Shown: positions 16,513 through 22,678 of the stretch, one piece after another | Layout: every line of letters starts with the position of its first letter | Position numbering within the stretch: position 1 is the stretch's first letter | Origin: a bacterium | Lineage (GTDB): Bacteria > Bacillota > Clostridia > Oscillospirales > Oscillospiraceae | Assembly: GCA_004562395.1 (NCBI GenBank) | Contig: SFQY01000008.1 | Span: 1 to 64,000 of the forward strand | Direction of reading: 5' to 3' | DNA: 64,000 nucleotides | Position numbers and translations under genes: made by a program | Notes under the pieces: generated by a model | Seen by the model: the letters and a program-made list of their open reading frames with translations, nothing else | Told to the model about the DNA's origin: nothing | The model's database searches: none

Positions 16513-16529
16513 TTGTAGTGAAATTACAG
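16513..16529. promoter_or_regulatory. RpiR/HexR-like operator palindrome, copy 2
   Basis: TTGTAGTGAAATTACAG matches the 17-bp site at 6955-6971 at 15 positions and fits TGTART-N3-ATTACA. It lies about 190 bases upstream of the dctP -35 hexamer, farther than copy 1 from its promoter, so action at a distance or looping would be needed. Confidence 0.6.
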
Positions 16530-16568
16530 TTTTGAACCACACTCGCCTCCACTGCAGGAAAAGCAGCA

Positions 16569-16760
16569 AAATGATCGTTTAGCGTCCCCAAGGCCCCCTC
16601 TGACGAGGGGGCTGTCAGCGAAGCTGACTGGGGGAGAGAAAGCCTGAAGGCTTTCGCATTCCTGGTAAATACGGGAAAAGACGGAACGTTTTCTCTCCCT
16701 CAGTCGCTTCGCGACAGCTCCCTCATCAGAGGGAGCCTTGTACGTTCAAGGCATCCCGAT
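16569..16760. repeat. Family A element, one-sided copy
   Basis: Starts with AAATGATCGTTTA and continues with a module of short hairpins (CCCCCTCTGACGAGGGGG, then CAGCGAAGCTG). A CTCCCTCAGTCGCTTCGCG module follows on the right. The first 95 or so bases match 29651-29745 closely. The right terminal motif is missing. It fills the 3' flank of the NTPase-MocA gene; the remaining gap to 16803 shows nothing else. Confidence 0.65.
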
Positions 16761-16803
16761 ACGGTGGAATTGTAACGAAAAAACACGGAGCGGTAAGACA
16801 CGC

Positions 16804-17892
16804 TTACCGCTCCTGCAGGGCGGACAGATCCTCCGGACTGTCCGCGTCCATAAGCTCCCGGGCATCCCGGACAGGAACCGAACGGACCTGTCCGGGATAT
16901 TTTTTGATCAGAAAGCCTCCGCCCTGCCCCGGCGGCAGGGTCAGCAGCTCCGGAAAGGTCCACCGGGGAAACAGCACCGGAGCGCCGGGGGTATCCCCGA
17001 AGGCCGTCCGCCAGATGAAAGACTTCCCGTTCACGGCGCACAGAGCCAGGGAAGCCACCGTCTCCCGCCGCAGCAGGGGTTGGTCTCCGGGGCAGAACAG
17101 GCAGCCGTCCCTGTCCCCCACCGCCTGCGTTCCCAGACGTACCGTGTCGCTGCGCAGCGGCAGCTCATGGAGCAGCACCGGAACGTTCCGGTCCCGGCAG
17201 AGGGCCTCCACCTCCGGATGCCGGGTCACCACCACCCGGCGGGAGAAGATCCCCTCGGTGGCCTCCAGCGCCCGGCAGATCAGGGGCTCTCCGTGAAAAT
17301 CCGCCATCAGCTTGTTGCCTCCAAACCGCCTGCCAAGGCCCGAGGCCATGATCACGCACCCCAGATTCCCGAAGGGCGCGTCCAGGTCCACCCGGAAAAC
17401 ATCCTCCCGCCCCAGCAGCTCCAGCAGAAAAGGGACCTCCTGCTTCCGGACCGCCGCCAGCAGATGTTCATGATCCATCAGGCGGCGGATGGCTTCACAG
17501 TAACCGGGACAGCCGGATTCCAGATAGCCGATCTCATCGATACAGACCCATTTCTCCCCTTCCCGGAGCCATTCCTCCAGAACCGGAAGCCCCAGCTCCG
17601 CGAAACCTCCGGCTTGCAGGCGCATTCTGTTCTCCATCCCCGGCAGGGAAGGGTCAAAGCGGCCGATCCCGGCCGTCTTTCCGGTCCGGTCCTCCCGCAG
17701 GTACACCCCTTCCCCGGGCACTGCCCAGGTGGTAAGCCCCGGAATTCCGTTGGGGCGAAGAGAGGAAAGCAGGGTCGTCTTTCCCGACCCCCGGCCGCCG
17801 GTGATGAGAAGATGCCGTTTACCGCTGCTCCGGAAAGAATTCCAGATAGAGCCGGCGGTTGGCCTGTATGCAGGCGTCCCGGTAGGATTCAT
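16804..17892 (-). CDS. P-loop NTPase fused to a MocA/MobA-like nucleotidyltransferase
   Basis: 362 residues with two domains. Residues about 28-165 resemble THEP1-type nucleoside triphosphatases: Walker A GGRGSGKTT and a Walker B-like WVCIDEIGYLE. Residues about 175-362 are an NTP_transf_3 domain like MocA/MobA, with VIMASGLGRRFGGNKLM and CLFCPGDQPLLRRETV. Those enzymes attach CMP or GMP to molybdopterin. Location behind a ModE-like regulator and opposite a molybdenum hydroxylase supports cofactor maturation. The only good start, ATG 17892, overlaps the modE-like gene by 74 bases and adds about 28 residues before the NTPase core; a later non-standard start is possible. Confidence 0.82.
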   Translation of the reverse strand: MNPTGTPAYRPTAGSIWNSFRSSGKRHLLITGGRGSGKTTLLSSLRPNGIPGLTTWAVPGEGVYLREDRTGKTAGIGRFDPSLPGMENRMRLQAGGFAELGLPVLEEWLREGEKWVCIDEIGYLESGCPGYCEAIRRLMDHEHLLAAVRKQEVPFLLELLGREDVFRVDLDAPFGNLGCVIMASGLGRRFGGNKLMADFHGEPLICRALEATEGIFSRRVVVTRHPEVEALCRDRNVPVLLHELPLRSDTVRLGTQAVGDRDGCLFCPGDQPLLRRETVASLALCAVNGKSFIWRTAFGDTPGAPVLFPRWTFPELLTLPPGQGGGFLIKKYPGQVRSVPVRDARELMDADSPEDLSALQER

Positions 17893-18160
17893 ACTTTCTC
17901 AGCCACTCCCTTCCTTCCGGAGTCACGCGGCTGCCGCCGCCGTCCTTACCTCCCACCGCCCGGTCCGTCAGAGGAAAGCCCAAAGACTCCTCGGCGTTTT
18001 TCAGCAGCTTCAGGGCCTTGGTATAGGCCATGCCCATGGAAGCGGCGGCGGAGCGCAGGGACCCGGTCTCCTCCACGGCCTTCAGCAACCGGCAGGGACC
18101 TTCCCCGAAAAATTTCTGACGCTGATCATCCACAAAGACAATTCTGGTTAAGGCTTCCAC
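17819..18160 (-). CDS. ModE-like winged-helix regulator (DNA-binding domain only)
   Basis: 113 residues. Matches the N-terminal LysR-type helix-turn-helix domain of ModE: LLKAVEETGSLRSAAASMGMAYTKALKLLK (read across about residues 22-51), then LTDRAVGGKDGGGSRVTPEGREWL, the wing. There is no molybdate-binding MOP domain, as in many short ModE homologues. The GTG at 18160 has GGGAGGAA upstream and lies 13 bases after the ABC ATPase stop. Likely role: adjusts the importer, the cofactor enzyme or the hydroxylase genes to molybdenum supply. Confidence 0.85.
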   Translation of the reverse strand: MEALTRIVFVDDQRQKFFGEGPCRLLKAVEETGSLRSAAASMGMAYTKALKLLKNAEESLGFPLTDRAVGGKDGGGSRVTPEGREWLRKYESYRDACIQANRRLYLEFFPEQR

Positions 18161-18173
18161 AGCGCTTCCTCCC

Positions 18174-19004
18174 TCAGTTTCCGCCCAGCGGTTTTTCTCC
18201 TGCGGTCCCTGTCTCACCTTGGGAAAACAGCAGAACAAGCTGTTCCCTGCCCCTCCGGTCCCGGCAGGAGGTCAGAGTCACGGGTCCGTAAATCCGCACC
18301 AGAGCCTGTTCCATTTCCTCCGGAGTATCCCGGGCCGGGCACAGGATACCGGCGTTTTCGCCGTTTTGGAGCAGCAGCAGCCGGTCACAGGTGTTCAGTG
18401 CCAGGACCGGGTCATGGAGCGTAACAACGGCTCCCCGGCGGCCCTGCTTCAGCCAGTCGCGGAGAAGCCCCAGCATCTGATACCGGAACGCAAAATCCAG
18501 AGCGCTTTCCGGTTCGTCCAAAAGCAGCAGATTGCTGTCCGCCGCGAGGGTCCGGGCAAAGACGCACAGCTGCTTCTGTCCCTGGCTCAGAGTCTGGTAA
18601 TTCTCCTGCTCCCGGCCTCCAAGGCCCACCCGCTCCAGCAGCTCCCGGGCCCGCTCCTTCATGGCTTTGCCGGGGTATTCCAGCAGTCCCAGCCAGGGAT
18701 TGAAGCCCATCAGGACAACATCCAGAACGGGAATGTCAATGCCGATCCCGCTGCGCTGAGGGATATAGCCGCACCTGCGGGCCAGCTGCCGGGGCGGCAG
18801 CCCCTCCAGGGCGGTCCCGTCCAGGAGGCAGCGGCCCTCATGGGGCAGGTTCCCGCAGATGCTTTCCAGCAGCGTGGTCTTGCCGCTGCCATTGGCCCCC
18901 AGGATCCCCAGAAGCTCCCCCGCCTCCAGTTCAAAGGATATCTCTTTCACCACGGTCCTGCCGCCGTATCCGGCGGTGAGGTCCGAAACCGAGAAAAAGC
19001 TCAT
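18174..19004 (-). CDS. ABC importer ATPase, FecE/BtuD family (MolC-like)
   Basis: 276 residues: Walker A GANGSGKTT, signature TLSQGQKQL, Walker B LLLLDEPESALDF and the H-loop VVTLHDP. It powers the FecCD-type permease encoded just upstream, whose stop it overlaps by four bases. The chosen ATG at 19004 gives MSFFSVSDLTAGYG; the longer open frame reads through the permease gene. The family imports iron siderophores, cobalamin or, in the MolABC group, molybdate and tungstate. The neighbouring ModE-like and molybdopterin-type genes favour molybdate or tungstate. Confidence 0.93.
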   Translation of the reverse strand: MSFFSVSDLTAGYGGRTVVKEISFELEAGELLGILGANGSGKTTLLESICGNLPHEGRCLLDGTALEGLPPRQLARRCGYIPQRSGIGIDIPVLDVVLMGFNPWLGLLEYPGKAMKERARELLERVGLGGREQENYQTLSQGQKQLCVFARTLAADSNLLLLDEPESALDFAFRYQMLGLLRDWLKQGRRGAVVTLHDPVLALNTCDRLLLLQNGENAGILCPARDTPEEMEQALVRIYGPVTLTSCRDRRGREQLVLLFSQGETGTAGEKPLGGN

Positions 19005-19993
19005 GCCCCTCTCCTTTCCCGGAGGATCAGCCAAATCAGAAACGGCGCTCCCAGCAGGCTGGTGAAGATGCTCACCGGCAGCTCCGCGGCAGCGACGCTC
19101 CGGGCCAGAATGTCCGCGCCGCACAGCAGGGCGCCCCCCAGCAGGCCGCTCAAAAGCATGGTACCGGGGCGGTTGTCCGCAGTCAGCAGCCGGGCGCTGT
19201 GGGGTGCCAGCAGACCCACAAAGCTGATCAGCCCCGTCAGGCTCACCACCGACGCCACCGCCAGGGTGGCAGTCAGCAGCACCACCAGACGCAGAGCACC
19301 CACCGGGACCCCCAGCATTCTGGCCTCCCCCTCCCGGGTGGAAAGCAGGATCACCTGCCGGTGCAGCAGGAACAGCGCCCCCGCGCAGGCCAGGCACAGC
19401 CCCAGATTTCCCCCGAGGCGGTGGAGGCTGATCCCGTTCAGGCTGCCCATGATCCAGTATTCAATGGAGGCAAGCTCCTTTTCCGGATCCGCCGTAAGCT
19501 TCAGGCACATCAGCACCGTCTGGGCCAGGGCGTGAACGGCGATGCCCGCCAGCACGATGGTGCCGTTTCTGCCCCCGCGGTCCAGCGCCGAAAGCCCCAG
19601 GGCGGTGAGAACCGCCAGCAGCGCCCCGGCGAAGGCGGAGGCTGTTATTGCCGCCGCGCCACCGAAAAACAGGATGCCCGCAGCGGCCCCGGCACTGGCG
19701 CCGGAGGACACGCCGATGACGTCCGGCGAGGCCAGGGGGTTGCGGAACACCGTCTGGTAGACGAAGCCCGCCACCCCCAGGGCGAAGCCTCCTGCCACGC
19801 CCACCGCCGTCCGGCTCAGCCGCAGCGTCCGGAATACCCGCAGCTGCATGGCATCCCCGGAAAGCAGCGCCTCCAGTGACAGCGGGTATTTCCCCACCGT
19901 CAGGCTCACCGCCGCCAGAAGGGCAAGAAGCACCGCCCCCGCGGTGATCAGCGCTTTAGTTCTCGCTGTACCGGAAGCCATAGAAGGTTTCAT
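19001..19993 (-). CDS. ABC importer permease, FecCD/BtuC family (MolB-like)
   Basis: 330 residues, about ten predicted membrane spans. FecCD hallmarks are LRLSRTAVGVAGGFALGVAG, VFRNPLASPDVIGVSSGAS (shortened here), the GSLNGISLHR loop and LTGLISFVGLLAPHSARLL. It overlaps the binding-protein gene by about 38 bases and the ATPase gene by four. It forms the channel for the metal oxyanion or metal complex delivered by the lipoprotein. Confidence 0.94.
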   Translation of the reverse strand: MKPSMASGTARTKALITAGAVLLALLAAVSLTVGKYPLSLEALLSGDAMQLRVFRTLRLSRTAVGVAGGFALGVAGFVYQTVFRNPLASPDVIGVSSGASAGAAAGILFFGGAAAITASAFAGALLAVLTALGLSALDRGGRNGTIVLAGIAVHALAQTVLMCLKLTADPEKELASIEYWIMGSLNGISLHRLGGNLGLCLACAGALFLLHRQVILLSTREGEARMLGVPVGALRLVVLLTATLAVASVVSLTGLISFVGLLAPHSARLLTADNRPGTMLLSGLLGGALLCGADILARSVAAAELPVSIFTSLLGAPFLIWLILRERRGA

Positions 19994-21023
19994 AGAATTC
20001 CCCGATCACCGCGTCCCGCTCCGATGGGGGGCACTCCTGGGGGTGCAGAACGGAGGCAAGCCACACCGCTCCCAGGATTCCGCCTGGAACGGGGCTGTCC
20101 CAGGCCTCGGCGTCCCCGGGCATCCGGAACACATTGGCGTTTTTCACTGCCGCGCAGTCCGCCAGGCTGGGGTCTGCCAGCACCTCCTCCACGCTGTAAC
20201 CGGCATCGGAGGCCAGAATGATATACTCCGGGTCCCAGGTAAGAAGCTGCTCATAGCTGACCTCCACCCAGTAGGTATCCGTAATCTCCGCGGCCACATT
20301 TTCGCCGCCGGCCAAACGGATCAGGTCGGACTGGTACATCCCGCCGCCGGCCGTGGACAGCAGCGCGGAATTACCCGCCAGATACACCTTCGGCGACTCC
20401 GTACCGGCAAGAGTCTCCGTCAGCCAGGCCTCCCGGTCCGCGATGAAATCCAGCAGGGCCCGGGCCCTGTCACCGGTGTTGGTGGCCTGGGCGATCAGCT
20501 CCACCATCTGTTCCAGCAGCGCCTGGTTTTCCGGATTTACCAGCAGTACCGGGATCCCCAGCTCTTCCAGGGTCTGGGCGGCGTTTTTCAGCTTCAGGGG
20601 CAGGATCACCAGGTCCGGCTCCAGGGCGGCACAGCCCTCCAGGTCAAATTCCTTGGCGGTGCCGACACTGGGCAGCTCCATCAGCTCCGGGGCGCTGCGC
20701 CTGTAAATGGGACGCTTGTCGGCCTTGGCTTCCACGCCCACCAGTCGGTCCTCCAGCTCCAGGGCAATCAGAGCGCTGGTGGAGATATAATAGCCGCTGA
20801 CCAGCCGCTGGGGTTCTTCGTCGATGGTCACAGTCCGTCCCGCCTGGTCCGTCACCGTAACCGGGTAAGCAGCCGCTTCCGCAGCTGGGGCGGTTTCCGT
20901 CACCGGGGTGGTTTCCGCTATCTGGGTGGTCACCGGGGTGGTTTCCGCCGGTTTGGTCTGGCCGCAGGCAGCCAAGGACAGCGTCATGGCCAGAGCCAGC
21001 AGCAGGGATAGGAATTTTTTCAT
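19956..21023 (-). CDS. ABC importer substrate-binding lipoprotein (MolA/FecB-like)
   Basis: 355 residues. Lipoprotein signal (MKKFLSLLLALAM then LAACGQ), Thr/Pro/Glu-rich linker to about residue 50, then a Peripla_BP_2 fold: YPVTVTDQAGRTVTIDEEPQ, EPDLVILPLKLK, ILASDAGYSVEEVL. A GGGMYQSDLIRLAGGENV segment is common in FecB-type proteins. It captures the ligand outside the cell. AAAAAGGAGA precedes the ATG. Only 22 bases separate the start from a family A repeat at 21046-21300, so its promoter must lie within or beyond that repeat. Confidence 0.9.
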   Translation of the reverse strand: MKKFLSLLLALAMTLSLAACGQTKPAETTPVTTQIAETTPVTETAPAAEAAAYPVTVTDQAGRTVTIDEEPQRLVSGYYISTSALIALELEDRLVGVEAKADKRPIYRRSAPELMELPSVGTAKEFDLEGCAALEPDLVILPLKLKNAAQTLEELGIPVLLVNPENQALLEQMVELIAQATNTGDRARALLDFIADREAWLTETLAGTESPKVYLAGNSALLSTAGGGMYQSDLIRLAGGENVAAEITDTYWVEVSYEQLLTWDPEYIILASDAGYSVEEVLADPSLADCAAVKNANVFRMPGDAEAWDSPVPGGILGAVWLASVLHPQECPPSERDAVIGEFYETFYGFRYSEN

Positions 21024-21045
21024 GTTTTTTCTCCTTTTTCGGCAT

Positions 21046-21300
21046 CTATTCAGTCGTGATAAAGATTATCGTGTAAATGATCGTTTATGCTTCGATGGTT
21101 GCTGTGAACGTACAAGGCTCCCTCTGATGAGGGAACTGTCGCGAAGCGACTGAGGGAGAGAACCTGTTCCGTCGTTTCCCGTATTTACCAAAAGCTCGAA
21201 AGGTTTCAGTTTTCGCTGCGCGGAGCACCACCCTCGTCAGAGGGGGCCTTGGGGACGCTAAACGATCCTTTATACGAAAAATTCTGCTACGACTGAATAG
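21046..21300. repeat. Family A element, full-length copy with terminal inverted repeats
   Basis: Outer ends CTATTCAGTCGT (21046-21057) and ACGACTGAATAG (21289-21300) are perfect inverted repeats. Inside lie AAATGATCGTTTA (21075-21087) and TAAACGATCC (21259-21268), then hairpin modules built from CCCTCTGATGAGGG and GTCGCGAAGCGAC. If the outermost TA is a target duplication, the end would be TTCAGTCGT; this is a guess. The element separates the importer operon from the molybdenum hydroxylase operon. Confidence 0.75.
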
Positions 21301-21314
21301 TTCCCTTTTTCGTT

Positions 21315-21333
21315 GTTGTTTGGAAACTACAAC
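21315..21333. promoter_or_regulatory. Imperfect palindrome overlapping the hydroxylase promoter
   Basis: GTTGTTTGGAAACTACAAC has GTTGT/ACAAC arms and overlaps the -35 hexamer and spacer of the promoter at 21316-21344, a typical repressor position. It shares about 12 of 17 bases with the RpiR-type sites at 6955 and 16513 but lacks the inner TART core, so the cognate protein is uncertain. Confidence 0.4.
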
Positions 21334-21344
21334 GGGATTATAAC
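21316..21344 (+). promoter_or_regulatory. Promoter of the molybdenum hydroxylase operon
   Basis: TTGTTT and TATAAC with a 17-base spacer; initiation near 21351 gives a leader of about 60 bases before the ATG at 21413. Confidence 0.65.
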
Positions 21345-21412
21345 AATATCTCTTTTCAAAATCAAGTCAGCCTGATATAATGATTCCATCGAGGAATGTG
21401 GAAGGAGACAAC

Positions 21413-22207
21413 ATGATCATGAACATACAGAATTATGTTCGCCCCCAGAGCCTGGAGGAGGCTTACACGCTGAACCAGAACCGGCGCAGCCGAATCATCG
21501 GCGGAATGCTGTGGCTGAAGATGGGCCGGGGCACCGTCAGCACCGCCATCGATCTGTGTGACCTGGGGCTGGATACCATTGAGGAAACGCAGGACCAGTT
21601 TTCCATCGGAGCCATGGTGACCCTGCGGCAGCTGGAGCTTCACAAGGGTCTCAACGATTACACCCAGGGCGCCATGGCGCAGTCGGTCCAGGACATCGTG
21701 GGCGTCCAGTTCCGGAATCTGGCAACCCTGGGCGGAAGCCTCTGGGGCCGGTTCGGATTTTCTGACGTGCTGACCATGTTCCTGGCCATGGACACCTGGG
21801 TGGAGCTTTACAAGGGCGGCATCCTGCCGCTGGAGCGCTTCGCCTCCATGAAGCATGACCGGGACATTCTGGTCCGTGTCATCGTCAAAAAGGCCCCCGG
21901 CCGCTTTGTCTACCGGGCCATGCGGAATCAGCGGACGGATTTTCCCGTTCTGACCTGCGCCCTCTCCCGGCTGGAGGGGGAATACCGGGCGGTTCTGGGA
22001 GCCAGGCCCGGCCGGGCCATGGTGATCCGGGACTCCGGCGGGCTCCTGTCGGAGGGGATCACCGGGGAAAGCGCCGCAGCTTTTGCCGCCTTCGCCGCGG
22101 AAACCGTCCCCACCGGCGGCAATCTCCGGGGCAGCGCCGCCTACCGCACCCACCTGATCCGGGTACTGACCCAGCGAAGCCTGCTGGAACTGGGAGGAAT
22201 GGAATGA
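21413..22207 (+). CDS. Molybdenum hydroxylase FAD subunit (XdhB/CoxM-like)
   Basis: 264 residues of the FAD_binding_5 type. Features: YVRPQSLEEAYTLNQ, then the diphosphate-binding stretch IIGGMLWLKM, IDLCDLGLDTI, and the second FAD segment VQFRNLATLGGSLWGRFGFSD. The C-terminal CO_deh_flav_C region is short. It relays electrons from the 2Fe-2S subunit to the final acceptor. The start at 21413 follows GAAGGAG; the next gene overlaps its stop by four bases. Compared with family members near 280-290 residues it is slightly short but complete. Confidence 0.9.
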   Translation: MIMNIQNYVRPQSLEEAYTLNQNRRSRIIGGMLWLKMGRGTVSTAIDLCDLGLDTIEETQDQFSIGAMVTLRQLELHKGLNDYTQGAMAQSVQDIVGVQFRNLATLGGSLWGRFGFSDVLTMFLAMDTWVELYKGGILPLERFASMKHDRDILVRVIVKKAPGRFVYRAMRNQRTDFPVLTCALSRLEGEYRAVLGARPGRAMVIRDSGGLLSEGITGESAAAFAAFAAETVPTGGNLRGSAAYRTHLIRVLTQRSLLELGGME

Positions 22208-22665
22208 TGGAAATCAAACTGAAACTGAACGGAAGGAATGTCAGCAGCCACATCGATCCGGGTCTGCTGCTCATCGATTTTCTGCGGGACCAGGGCTGCT
22301 TCAGCGTCAAGCGGGGCTGTGAGACCTCCAACTGCGGCCTGTGTACCGTGCTGCTGGACGGCAAGCCCGTCCTGTCCTGCTCCGTTCTGGCCGCCCGGGC
22401 CGCCGGACACCATGTCCAGACTCTGGAGGGGCTTCAGGAGGAAGCCGCCGAATTTGTGGGCTTTATCGCCGACCAGGGAGCGGACCAGTGCGGCTTCTGC
22501 AACCCCGGCTTCGTGATGAACACCATCGCCCTGCTCCGGGAGAATCCCAATCCCACGGACGACGAGATCCGATCCTACCTGGCAGGCAATCTGTGCCGCT
22601 GCTCCGGCTACGACGGACAGCTGCGGGGGATCCGCGGCTTTTTGGACAGCCGCGGAAAGAAATAA
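22204..22665 (+). CDS. Molybdenum hydroxylase [2Fe-2S] subunit (XdhC/CoxS-like)
   Basis: 153 residues, the standard small subunit. The plant-type 2Fe-2S site is in KRGCETSNCGLCTVLLDG with a fourth cysteine in VLSC. The second, helical 2Fe-2S domain carries QCGFCNPGFVMNT and LCRCSGYDGQ. It carries electrons between the molybdenum centre and the FAD subunit. It overlaps the FAD gene by four bases and is followed after 13 bases by the large subunit. Confidence 0.95.
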   Translation: MMEIKLKLNGRNVSSHIDPGLLLIDFLRDQGCFSVKRGCETSNCGLCTVLLDGKPVLSCSVLAARAAGHHVQTLEGLQEEAAEFVGFIADQGADQCGFCNPGFVMNTIALLRENPNPTDDEIRSYLAGNLCRCSGYDGQLRGIRGFLDSRGKK

Positions 22666-22678
22666 GGAGGAGGCCGCC

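Noticed and set aside
21058..21070. GATAAAGATTATC as a Fur box for the importer
   Set aside because: It lies inside the end of a family A repeat, and the position corresponds to variable terminal sequence in other copies, so the resemblance is probably chance.
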